Source of the DNA: Apostichopus japonicus
Taxonomy: Eukaryota; Echinodermata; Holothuroidea; Aspidochirotida; Stichopodidae
Length of the DNA stretch: 64,000 bases
Direction: 5' to 3'
Assembly: GCF_037975245.1 (NCBI RefSeq)
Contig: NC_092579.1
Coordinates: 5,891,001 to 5,955,000, forward strand
Numbering within the stretch: the stretch's first letter is position 1; the number at the start of each line of letters is the position of its first letter. Shown here one piece after another: positions 1 to 47,900 of the stretch. Below the pieces are notes generated by a model. That model saw only the letters and a program-made list of their open reading frames with translations, was not told the DNA's origin and did no database searches. Both the position numbers and the translations under genes were made by a program.

Positions 1-334
1 ATAAATAAGAAGTTCATTATTTTGACTAGTCAACTAACATTTCAAATACTGAAGTAAAAATCAACAAAATATTCAAGTTTCTGGTTTAGCTATTTTCATT
101 TTTGAATTACTTTTGAATTGTTAATCAATGTTGCTCAGAATTTTGAGTTAATTGGATCAAATCCCTAGTTTGCCAAAAAAAAAAAATTCGTATTTGCCTA
201 TATTTCCCAGTCAGTTTACCTTTGTTCATTTTGACAAAAGTAAAACAAGTGACCTCACTAGATAAGTTTTAATTTTTCAGCACAAATACGAGCAGCTTCT
301 TTATCGACAATACAGAACAGTTTTATTTACGTAC

Positions 335-35602
<35,268 letters not shown>

Positions 35603-36947
35603 GATTGCAGATATCCTTTTCGATGGTTGACCCAAAATTTGCGTAACAGGTATTTCCTTCTGATATACACTGAGTTCTCGCCGTTACCTAAGCCAAGAAC
35701 TGAGCAACATGTTTCCTTCCAAGATAATTAAACTCGAATCCTTTGTATGTCCGTTGGCCTGGTTTAATTTAAAAACATCCAAACTCTGAATTCTTCTGTA
35801 AGTGGTGTCAGAGGTAGTTTTGAGAAAACAAATCCAGTTTAATAATGATAATAAAAAAGAAGTATTATCCGCAAAATGATTATTGTAGTGAATTACTAAT
35901 TTACTTTCCCCTATACGTATATACCTAAGCTACAATTATAGTGTTACATGACTGTTTTCGTTGAACTGTGCGTGCGTGTGTGTGACGGGTATTCCTTGCA
36001 CGCATCGATAACTTTTTCTAATATCTCGCAAACAGAGACGGGCAAACAATCCCATGAAACCGTTTTTTGTTGACATTGTTCGAAAGCTTTTGATATTATA
36101 ATGAGCTGTGAGTAACTAATCAATACCAGAGAGGCGTTAAGTAATCTCATCAAGGTTCAGAAGTGTTCTTCTTTTTCTTTGCACTCTTGCCATCATTTTC
36201 GGTCGTAGGGGTTTTATAGTTCGTTATATTTACATTCGATCAGAAAGACATTAAGATTACACTTTTCATTGTAATTTACAGACGAATTGTTTGTTTTTCC
36301 GGGTCTTTGTTTTTTTTTTTTAAATAATCATTGCAGCTTTTTGAGATGAAATAGATTCTGGTATTTAACTATATACTGATTCAGCAATAAAGTTTTATCA
36401 AACTTGCAAATACTGCACTGATGCGAGCGAACCAGGTGGGGACCCGGTGGGGATCGACAATAATTGTGTCACCGGGCCCATGTTTCTTTAAATGTCCATT
36501 ATCCCCGCAGTACTGCGATTTTTAATAAATATATTATGAAAATGAGAATACATTATTCTTTATTCAAAATTTGCCCGGGTCATCTAATTGCCCGAGCCCC
36601 GGACTGTAATTTCGTCAAATGAATGTTAATATTCAGCGATCCTGACTTAAATCCATTTAATCACATGTAATAATCAACTTGAAAACTTTTGTTTTTAAAT
36701 TCCATTGATTTAAATAAACCTGTTAAAGCTCGTTTTATTTGTTATAGGTCTATACATAATACTGCTATTTTTTTTAGTTTTCACCAACACATGCAGAAAA
36801 TTTCGTTCCAGCAATCTTTTATATTTTTTAAACAGTGCACATTTGTAGTCACCAGAATATTCTATTAAAGCCAAAAACACAAACTATAATCATTACTATA
36901 AAGAGATAACTGTCAGGAACAAATTCCCCAAACAAGCTTAGCAAAAA

Positions 36948-37318
36948 CAGTGGCGTAGGAAGGTACTTTTGAGTGGGGGGCTGAAGACTGATGGCCGGCC
37001 TGGGGGAGGAGTCTAAGGGGAGGTGTGTCCCCCTCCCCTTTGGAATCTTTTGCATTTCCTGGTGGCCTCAGATGCAATTTGGTGCAATATAGCACACTTC
37101 AACACTCACTCCAATTTGTAAACTTAATTTGTATTTTCACCTGGCCTTAGATGCAATTTGGTGCTCCAAATGAGATTTTTTTCTCATTTGGAAATGAAAA
37201 AAGGGTTTTCTGACTTGCGAAGCGGGGCGGGGGGGGGGGGGGATTGATACTTCCGCCCCTCCACATTTTTCACTGGGGGGGTGCTGGCGCCCCCAGCCCC
37301 CCGGTTCCTACGCCCTTA
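36948..37318. mobile_element. hAT-like MITE family member, copy 2
   Basis: Starts CAGTGGCGTAGGAAGG and ends CCTACGCCCTTA. Flanks AGCAAAAA (36940-36947) and AGCAAAAC (37319-37326) match at 7 of 8. Same orientation as copy 1, 2 kb away, and keeps the 'aggtgtgtccccctcccc' segment missing from copy 1. Confidence 0.85.
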
Positions 37319-38543
37319 AGCAAAACTATTCGAAAGATTTCACATATTTAATGTTCTTCCACGCACTGGCAAGGCTTAAAATTCATTCAAGTTCAAATGT
37401 GATATTATCGAGCAACGTATGTTCATTTTAGTTTAAGGTTTTCTTTATTTGTATTAGAGATTGATTTTGCAAAACCTGGAACTTCTCGTATATATATATA
37501 TCATGAATTACGCATATACATATGCCAAAAAGACAAGTTATTTTGAAATTTCTTTTTAGGAAAAAATTAGTTTGAGGGAATGGTGGAGGGTAGCCTATAG
37601 GGGACCGTAAATATCCTATATCTCGGTTTCCAAACATGAGACGAAGATTTAAATTATAATTTTCATCAGCTGATATCATAATTGATTAAAATTACTTCAA
37701 ATGTGAACATATGTAATATAAGGAAACTTCAAGTCGATGTGGTCAAACGGGTGAGAAAAAAAAAACAGGATACGTGGTGGATAAACACGTTGCCATAGTG
37801 ACTCGCGACCTCAATCCACGGCTCGGTTTACGACGATGGTTTTGTTCCTTACTTGCAAATAGAAAACTTTGAATTCATTCCATTCAAAACAAGATCATTG
37901 AACCGAACCATACTTGAAAGGAGGTCACGAAATGTCTATATCTTGTTCCTTATTCCGAGATTTAGTTTCCTGACGACTATATCAATTTATGTCTATGTTA
38001 TATCTGTATATGTATAGGCTGTCTCGTATGCGGAAAAGATGTGATAGGATTCAGCGAAGCATGTCGCTTATTATAATATTGTGGCGTAAAACGTACAGTG
38101 AGTGTATTCCGCTATGTAGACCTTCTAGATTTGATTCAGGTCAGTGGAGGTGTTCATAGCAGTGCCCCAAAGTGTCAACAGCTTGCCATAGGTTGTAAAA
38201 AGTTTCCTTTCAGAAGAACTTATTTTTTCCCCGCCTCCAAAATATTCCGAGATTGACGAGGAGTGTTGGATTGTACACATTTTGAGAGCATGCTTTGTGA
38301 CGTATAGTTAAAAGATGATTTGGGCACAATTTTGGTCTTGATAGGCCTATATGCTATTATCTGAGCACGAAGACGAGCAAAATTGTGTTAGCAATGTGTC
38401 TATATAAAGCTGTTGAGGTTAAAAAGACACCTTTAAAATATGCATGCGAAAACTCTGAAATGCTCCTTTAAGGCTTCAGAGATGATGACGTCAGCTATAC
38501 TCAGCCTGCATGCCTATATTATACAAATTATGAATGGTTATGA

Positions 38544-38859
38544 GTGCAATAGTGCAAATATTTCATAAGTTGAAAGATGGAATGTTCCATTCAACGAGGC
38601 GCAGCCGAGTTGAATGGAACAAATTACATCTTTCAACGAATCTTATACATATTATATTAAGATGGGTAAAATGCACTCATGCAACAGATTGTTTTGAACA
38701 GATAGGTTTCTCTGCTCTCTTACCATTGAAAAAAAGTGCTACCAAAAAAGTAAAAGCCATGGTTCCGTATTTCATAGAGTTGAATAGAGCGTATTTTGCA
38801 TGCAATCAACGATCAATTGACCAATCAAATGACCAGAATACAATTATGTGTTGCATAAA
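38544..38859. repeat. Palindromic interspersed repeat, copy 1
   Basis: Shares about 300 bases with 57679-57988 in the same orientation. At its left is a nested palindrome: outer arms GTTGAAAGATG (38569-38579) and CATCTTTCAAC (38627-38637), inner arms GTTCCATTCAAC (38584-38595) and GTTGAATGGAAC (38609-38620), and the 13-base loop GAGGCGCAGCCGA. A 115-codon open frame across it is not conserved in copy 2. Confidence 0.85.
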
Positions 38860-40404
38860 TAATGTTAATCGATTGTGCTAGGAATTAAGCCTTGGCCCGG
38901 GTTTAGCAAAGCAGAAAGACGCAATGAAAAACGGGAGGGAAAAAAAATGTTAGAACTATATATGTGTACAGGCTCTGCACACACACTTTTACAGAAAGAA
39001 AAAGAAAAACACAACAAAATGAAAACCTTTATTCGTATGGTCTGACATTTCACTTAAAGGGAAAGAACTGGGACCATTTCAACTATGAATATTTGGTAAA
39101 ACGCTACGTAGGATTCAGTGAATACAAATATTACCAGGACGCTTTAATTATGTACTTCTTTCATCAGTCAAAAAACTAAGCCCTGATGTATCCGTTAAAT
39201 AGTAAAATAAAATACCTCAGGCTGGAAACGAGTCATTCGCAGGCTCAGTGTACATCAGTCCGTAACCAAATTTTGCAACAGGAACAATGAACTATAAGGC
39301 AAATACTTGTAAAGAGTTTGCCGACGACACATGTGACACATAATGTTCATGGGGATGGGGCTAGGGGGAGGGGTACCAATATTTTCTATGTTTTTTGATA
39401 CCGAAACGATTTAGAACATATGTGTTAGGCGCATCCACTGACTAGCAGTTGGAAGCACGCACGTAAAATCGATTTCTTACTTCGATCGGAGTGAATAACT
39501 GGCATCGACTGAATAACAAGGAAGTACAGAACGTTCTTTAATTTTGTTATTGAATTAACTGTCACCGCAAGTTTATAATCAATTTAAACAAACGTGAAAG
39601 AAATAAATCCGGGTAATACTTAAAGCTGGAGTTTGTGATGAGTTTCCTTCTGACTTTACTTCCAGGAAATACTAACACACACAGACTCTTTTCTCATTAC
39701 CTTTTCTAAGCCTTACAAACGATGGCGCTATGCCAATTTTCTGATTCTCCTGATTCTTCGTTGTAAGAGTCCCACTATGAAGGGGCTCTATTGCTTATGA
39801 CAGTGGCTCATGCTGTGCGAGTCCAACCAAATGGCAGTTCCCATGGTCAACCAGAGAGCCTTGCCATCCCAGTAGGCAGAAACCCTTCAAAAACAATTAT
39901 TTGTCATTGATATGAGGTATTCTTTGTGTGGCATCAAACCCTCATTGAACACGGTCCCCGGGTCTGTAGCACCTTCTGCCACTCTCCACCTCTCTATCTC
40001 TCTCTTTTGACAAAGCTTACCTTTCTGCCCCCCCCCCCTCCCCGGCCTTCAAAATCATGGGTCGGTTGTCGTTGCACGAAGTCTAATATGAGCGCAATCA
40101 TGGCATGTTTCAATACACTGAATTGTCATGAAATAGCTGAATGTGATAGTAAGTGTGCTCGTTGCCCGTGCCAGTTATATTGTACCACACTCCAGAATTC
40201 CGAAGTTATAGAAGTGTAGAGGGGGAGTCGATTAAATTTCTTTGATCGGGGATACAAATGTTTGTTTTCTGCCGAAAATATAGCCTATCATTGATAAATA
40301 TATTTTCCTCTTAGTCAATTATATCCTTTTTGCTTGTGTTTTTTTAGTCTTTTCTGGAATAGAAGAATGGAAGCAGAGGGCCGGGGGGGGGGGGGGAGCA
40401 AGTT

Positions 40405-40924
40405 CAGGCGCGTAGCCAGTCGTAGTAGTGTCAGAGGAATAGTCAATTTTTTGTTCCTATTAAAAGAGTAAGAGAATTAAGGTAATGATGACTTTTCATG
40501 TCACGACACAGGCTCTATCCCAGGAGCACAAGCACCTATTTTAAGTGGGGAGGGTAAGGTGTTACGTCGTCCAGGTGTGGCCGGGTATGAATGGAGTGAT
40601 GTCTCTTCCCTTCAAGAATTTATATAAAAATGTAGGGTGGTTAGATGCAAAATAGTGTTATATTTGCCACTTTTGAAACAATGTTGAGCAATTTTCGACT
40701 GTATATGTTATACTGCATGTACCCCCACCGGTGCCTTGTCGTTTCGATAAGGGGAATTAAATGCAAAATGGTGATATCGTTCAAATCATTCTAACTACAT
40801 TTGTATAGTAAAACTTTAAAGCCTGCCAAATATATAAGACTTTACATGCGTGCACATTTTGTTGCTGTCCCAGTTGGTCCCAAAAATTTCTCTGGGGAGA
40901 ACCCCACCTATGGCTACGCCGGTA
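40405..40924. mobile_element. Possible 0.5-kb TIR element
   Basis: Left CAGGCGCGTAGCCAG and right CTATGGCTACGCCGGTA are roughly inverted. Flanks AGCAAGTT and GTCAAGTT match at 6 of 8. It resembles the end motif of the other CAGTGGCGTAG-type elements in this window. A G14 run immediately precedes the left flank. Confidence 0.45.
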
Positions 40925-41780
40925 GTCAAGTTGTATCGCCATGTGAGAGGGCACAGTGTGGACTTTCTGATATGGCGCCGTTGGCAATATCTGCCAATGT
41001 ACTCTACGCTATTTAATTCCCGTTTGTCGTTCAAATCTATTAATTTCTGTTCACGGGAAGATTGGCATTTCGTTATACGGTTGGATGTGGATCCAACCAC
41101 TGCCATTCCCAACCGCTTCCAACTGCAGTGGGTCGAACCCTTTTATTGTTTACATGTTACGTCATATGTTATGGACTCGAAATAGGCAGGACGATGACGG
41201 AAGAGAAATCATTTAAATAGGACAGATGATAACTTTCCAACCTAGAATATCTTCTTCTTTTTTTTTTTAGCATAAAACTAGTTCTTTAGTAGGCATTATA
41301 TATTTTTATTAAAAAATAATAATTCAAAAGTATCGAAAAGACATAATTAGATTATAATTATAATAATAATATTCAATAATATTTTACCTGGTAAATAACT
41401 GACACTGATGCGCAACAATTTCCCGACAGCTGCACAGTTCAGTACTAAATTTGTATGTAGCCGTTACCATTCCTCCCTTATATTCGTATCCTACTGTACT
41501 TGGTGAAAATGGTTAGGGTTATTGGTATTAGACGCGTTCGAACTTACATTGTATACATCATGTACACAAGTCGATACTAGTCTATATGTATGTCCGTACA
41601 GTTCGCATACGTACGTTGTATTCATTTGTGATAACGAATTCGTAATGTTAGGACTTTTCCACACCGCTCTGTATGATAAGGGCGTCACTTTCTCATATTT
41701 AGCTTACTTTTAGACTTTCCTGATTGAAAATTTTGAATTTTATCACCTTTTTCAACGCATGTTGTCTCGAGGATTGTGAT

Positions 41781-41970
41781 ATGTCGGAAAATAAAGACAA
41801 AGGAGAAGAAGGAGTGGGTGATTGTAGAACTTGTGAACAAATGTGTTTGGAACAGTTGGACAGGGAATGTAACTTAGACGAAAGGTTGAAAGAAGAGAAA
41901 CGTTTTGCATCAGAAAATCTGTGGTATCAATTCCAAAACAGTGCTAGTGCCGTTACGGCATTGTACAAAG
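41781..41970 (+). CDS. HAPSTR1: HAPSTR1 exon 1
   Basis: 63 codons plus one base. Acidic, cysteine-containing N-terminus MSENKDKGEE, then the first LWYQFQNSASAVTALYK segment. Ends AAAG|GTATAC. Confidence 0.9.
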
Positions 41971-44900
41971 GTATACATAATTCACCACTTCATTTGTTAA
42001 TTTTTCATTCTTGGAAAGAAGGATTTAAACTTATTCTAACCTATGCTATGACTTACTTAGGCTTAACTTAAGCTTAGTCACTTACCAGTGCCTACGAGTT
42101 AGGCTATAAGCCTAACCACAGATTTTGCTAATGGCCTAACATTTATGTCGATAATAGATCTAGTATGCAGAGTGTTAAACCTTAGCAGAATAAACCTATT
42201 CAGTCTTTTGTCACCCTAAATGATACTCTTGAACTTTGAAGGCCTGGCTCTATAATGGTGTCATACATCGAAAGTTAGGCTATGCCGAACGCTACGTCAA
42301 GGTTGCGATGTTAAGTAAGAAGCACCAATGTGAATATTGTTTTACGAAATAACGTTAATGATGATGTCTCATATTTTGTTCTGTGGTACACCATAGTTTT
42401 ATCTGGTGTACCGCTACTTTGTGGAATTGATGGATTGATTGGATTCCCCAGAATGAGTTGGCACAAGCCTAGCACACCAAAGCTTTTTCAAAGTGGTTCC
42501 AATTTGACTTCTAAACAGGTCTATGGCAACTGTAGTGTCAATAACTAAATACAATAACAAAGACTAGCAGGTAATACATGTGCTTCATTACAGAATACCC
42601 TGCAACTCTTGAATCTCACAGATGATTACAGGAAGTCCCTATACTAAACAATGTAGTGTGGATCTCATAAAGCCCCTGTGTGTGTGAGTTGTGGGATATT
42701 CTGCAATTGCTTCAAAACATGAGCATATATATGTCTATTGCCATATGTTTTGTTTTGTTCTATTATTAGCCTACAGAAGAGCTATGTCAGACTTGAATTT
42801 TGGCCTCTCTCTTATTCAATTTCGGTCATTTTAATGGATATAGCTGGGTTTTCATCAGACTCTTCAGTTGTAAGTTTTATATTTTTGTGAAATATCTGTG
42901 CATATGATTCACTTTCAAGCCTGACCCAGTCTCTAATTTAACTTATCAAGCTCAGTAACGACACTTTTCTACCCTCTTTTCCCATTTTTTTGTTCTTGCA
43001 GAAAGAGAGCGATCTCAATCATCTCATGATGGGCAGGTTCCACTGTGGCTAGTTTTTCAGAATGCAGCAACTAATGTTACTAAATTATACAAAGGTGAGA
43101 CATGATAGAGTTCTATGCATTGCTACAGTATTCTATAGATAAGTTGCTATTTTACCTGTACCCTATATTGTACTGATTTGTTATCCTGTAACTGTTTCGG
43201 ACAATGTATTGCGAGGGCAGACTTTGCTGATTTAATGGCAATCACATTCAATAAGTTGGCAAACAAAGTTGTTTGCCATTACTTTCCACTCAAAATGTAC
43301 ATCTTGCTGAGCACTGATAAGAAACTTAGCATGACCCAGAAAATTACTTACAGTAATTTGGCAAAACTTTTCTAGACCTTTCAAGAAACTTTTAATATAA
43401 AGTGAAGGAGGGGCTTACCTAAAAGTTGATCTTTGTAAAGTGAGATGAAACTATCTTTTTTGAGCACTACTCTAAGTTCCTATAATTAAAAATGAAAAAC
43501 ATAATTTAAGTTTTGGTGTTTAAATACTGTTAGGTCTATACTGTATATAAATTTACTGTTCTAGCAGGCTTGTACAATCGCAACGTAACCCTTTAATAGA
43601 TGTGATGCAGTCTATACGAATTGGCGTTCCTTTCAGCCATTCAGCATTTTAACACAAAGGCTTTTGTTAATCGAAACAGTTGGAGGGTTTCCTTGTAAGC
43701 TCAAGAATGGCTCAGAAGTTCAGAACACTTCAACAGCTTCAATATTTTTATTACTTCTGAAAGTCCATTTCCCCTGCAATCACTATGGGATACTTCAATT
43801 GAGATTTGCACAAATCTAAAATAGTTTGCATTTATTTGCACACATATCCTAAATAGCTGGATTTGTTTTCATGTCAGTGGCGAACTCGTTAATGATGCGT
43901 TACAACTTCCTTACTGTCTTTGTCATGTTTGGTCTCCATATTCTTTCATTGCCTGCATACTGTAGCAATACATTTGGTTGAAATACCACTCAAGTTTTCG
44001 ATGGGCTGGTAGAGGAAAAAGGAAACAGGATACTAATGTACAGTTCTTTGCTGCACAGCGTACCTACTACCTTTTTTTAAGTCTTGTGGCTTGGCTTAGA
44101 ACTTGGAGGTTTCTCGTTTAAATAAAAAAGTAAGACACTCCAAAGCTTAACAATAATATGTACAGTAAGCACTAAAAGGTAGTAGTTTCGGTATAGATCC
44201 TGTGAGTTGTCTGAATTCACAGCATTAGTGTTGAATACACAAGACGTGGCAACTTTGCAGTGTAAAAACATAGAAACTACACTTAATGGTATACTATTGG
44301 AATATCTGAACTTTATCCTAGTCTGAGTGTCGTTTTTCAATTATACTGTGAATAATTAAAAGAATAATGTTCCTTCCGCATTTTGTTTCCAGAACAGAGT
44401 AATATATACTGTACATAATTTTAAGTTTCTTAAGGAAGAAGCCTGAGAGTTACATGTTTTTTTTTAGTTTGCTAACATTCTTGGGGGGGGGGGGAGAAGT
44501 GGTGGGGGAGGGGAACCTTCAGAGGGATCAATTTCACTTTTGACAATGATTTTCATCAATATAGAAGGTCAGGCCTAGAATCTCAATTTTAGCAACTAAA
44601 AGCTAAAAATGCAAATGCTCAGAAAATCTACTAGCTGAATTTCAGGAACTCACTGTCATTCTCCAGTGTTACTAAGCACATCGGAAGTCACTGGCATTCT
44701 TCAGTGTTACTAAGCACATCGGAAGTCACTGGCATTCTCCAGTTTTACTAAGCACATCGGATGTCACTGGCATTCTCCAGTGTTACTAAGCACATCGGAA
44801 ATCACTGGCATTCTCCAGTGTTACTAAGCACATCGGAAATCACTGGCATTCTCCAGTGTTACTAAGCATATCGGAAGTCACTGGCATTCTCCAGTGTTAC

Positions 44901-47900
44901 TAAGCACATCGGAACTCACTGGCATTCTCCAGTGTTACTATTAGCATATCGGAAGTCACTGGCATTCACCAGTGTTTACTACTTAGGGGCACATCGGAAC
45001 TCACTAAACAGGCTTATAAGAGCAGCCCAATTATACTTGTTGATAATAAGCAGTCATGTACAGTAGGGCCTATGTAAGGTTTTGGAATGCATGCTGATAT
45101 TTTTAGTAATGATTGTTTCCAGACATGTAGTGATGTTCTTAATGTCTTCTGATTGCTAAAAGACATGTACAGTAGTGATGTTCTTAATGTCTTCTGATTG
45201 CTAACAGGCATGTAGTGATGTTCTTAATGTCTACTGATTGCTAAAAGGCATGTACAGTAGTGATGTTCTTAATGTCTTCTGATTGCTAACAGACATGTAG
45301 TGATGTTCTTAATGTCTTCTGATTGCTAAAAGACATGTACAGTAGTGATGTTCTTAATGTCTTCTGATTGCTAACAGACATGTAGTGATGTTCTTAATGT
45401 CTACTGATTGCTAACATATGTACAGTAGTGATGTTCTTAATGTCTACTGATTGCTAACAGACATGTAGTGATGTTCTTAATGTCTACTGATTTGTTAACA
45501 GACATGTACAGTAGTGATGTTCTTAATGTCTTCTGATTGCTAACAGACATGTAGTGATGTTCTTAATGTCTTCTGATTGCTAAAAGACATGTACAGTAGT
45601 GATGTTCTTAATGTCTTCTGATTGCTAACAGACATGTAGTGATGTTCTTAATGTCTACTGATTGCTAAAAGGCATGTACAGTAGTGATGTTCTTAATGTC
45701 TTCTGATGCTAACAGACATGTAGTGATGTTCTTAATGTCTACTGATTGCTAAAAGACATGTACAGTAGTGATGTTCTTAATGTCTTTTGATTGCTAACAG
45801 ACATGTAGTGATGTTCTGAATGTCTACTGATTGCTAAAAGGCATGTACAGTAGTGATGTTCTTAATGTCTTCTGATTGCTAACAGACATGTAGTGATGTT
45901 CTTAATGTCTACTGATTTGTTAACAGACATGTAGTGATGTTCTTAATGTCTACTGATTGCTAAAAGGCATGTACAGTAGTGATGTTCTTAATGTCTTCTG
46001 ATGCTAACAGACATGTAGTGATGTTCTTAATGTCTACTGATTGCTAAAAGACATGTACAGTAGTGATGTTCTTAATGTCTTCTGATTGCTAACAGACATG
46101 TAGTGATGTTCTGAATGTCTACTGATTGCTAAAAGGCATGTACAGTAGTGATGTTCTTAATGTCTTCTGATTGCTAACAGACATGTAGTGATGTTCTTAA
46201 TGTCTACTGATTTGTTAACAGACATGTAGTGATGTTCTTAATGTCTACTGATTGCTAAAAGACATGTACAGTAGTGACGTTCTTAATGTCTTCTGATTGC
46301 TAACAGACATGTAGTAATGTTCTTAATGTCTTCTGATTGCTAACAGACATGTAGTGATGTTCTTAATGTCTACTGATTGCTAAAAGACATGTACAGTAGT
46401 GATGTTCTTAATGTCTTCTGATTGCTAACAGACATGTAGTGATGTTCTTAATGTCTTCTGATTGCTAACAGATATGTACAGTAGTGATGTTCTTAATGTC
46501 TACTGATTGCTAACAGACATGTAGTGATGTTTAATGTCTACTGATTTGTTAACAGACATGTAGTGATGTTCTTAATGTCTTCTGATTGCTAATAGACATG
46601 TAGTGATGTTCTTAATGTCTACTGATTGCTAAAAGACATGTACAGTAGTGATGTTCTTAATGTCTTCTGATTGCTAACAGACATGTAGTGATGTTCTTAA
46701 TGTCTACTGATTGCTAAAAGGCATGTACAGTAGTGATGTTCTTAATGTCTTCTGATTGCTAACAGACATGTAGTGATGTTCTTAATGTCTACTGATTGCT
46801 AACAGACATGTGTGATGTTCTTAATGTCTTCTGATTGCTAACAGACATGTAGTGATGTTCTTAATGTCTACTGATTTGTTAACAGACATGTAGTGATGTT
46901 CTTAATGTCTACTGATTGCTAAAAGACATGTACAGTAGTGACGTTCTTAATGTCTTCTGATTGCTAACAGACATGTAGTGATGTTCTTAATGTCTTCTGA
47001 TTGCTAACAGACATGTAGTGATGTTCTTAATGTCTTCTGATTGCTAAAAGACATGTACAGTAGTGATGTTCTTAATGTCTTCTGATTGCTAACAGACATG
47101 TAGTGATGTTCTTAATGTCTTCTGATTGCTAAAAGACATGTACAGTAGTGATGTTCTTAATGTCTTCTGATTGCTAAAAGACATGTAGTGATGTTCTTAA
47201 TGTCTTCTGATTGCTAACAGATATGTACAGTAGTGCTGTTCTTAATGCCTACTGATTGCTAACAGTTATTAATGTAGTGTAGACAAGTGTGGTAGAGTAA
47301 TTAACATTTAATTTCCCATAAAACTGGAAAAGAAGTAAACGTTACGCCCTGTTTATCTTTGCTAGCTGTTGGTTTGATTTTCAAAGCAGTGACATTGACA
47401 TGAAGCACAATGTCACTGAAGGATCATGCAAGGTTTTCAGAATTGCCATTTTCATTTCATGGAATCTGTTTTGTTCATGCACAAAGAGAACCAATTTCTC
47501 TCTGGACTGACAGTCGTTTACCTTTGTTTTGGACAAACTTTTGCAGGAGATCTGCACGCAGTAACGTTGTATGAATGAGGAAGTAGTTTTCCAGTATACA
47601 AATACTGTTCTTTTCATAACACTGACAGTTTGTGTCTGGTGTGCATTTCGTGAACTGGTTTTGTCTTTCTCTGACATTCACTTCAAGTTTAATTTTTTTA
47701 AATTTATGATTCCCAATTTTAATTTTTTTAATTTTTATTGTGTTGTTATTATTAGAATATATTTATCATTAAAAAAATGTTAATTTATTATTTAGTTCAT
47801 TAATTTATAGTTATTATTTAATTTAATATTTATTTGAGTTTAATTTTCAATTTAACTCTGACATCCACTTTAATAACAAAAGTAATTATATAAATTTTAC

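Larger units (their letters stand above)
35603..41780. promoter_or_regulatory. Intergenic region between divergent EGF and HAPSTR1 genes
   Basis: 6.2 kb must contain the promoters of both genes, but I cannot identify a TATA box, initiator or CpG-rich core with confidence. Besides the mobile elements listed separately, the text is AT-rich with scattered microsatellites such as 'tgcgtgcgtgtgtgtgac' at about 35968. Confidence 0.35.

Noticed and set aside
38534-38881. 115-codon open frame on the plus strand
   Set aside because: It spans the palindromic repeat, and copy 2 at 57679-57988 carries indels that do not preserve it.
41724-41780. Upstream in-frame ATG as the HAPSTR1 start
   Set aside because: It would add a hydrophobic stretch not seen in the family, whose members begin with an acidic Met-Glu/Ser-Glu type N-terminus as at 41781.
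44651-47265. Regular repeats that might suggest a CRISPR-like array
   Set aside because: Units are directly contiguous with no unique spacers, and the host is a eukaryote. They are minisatellite and satellite arrays.
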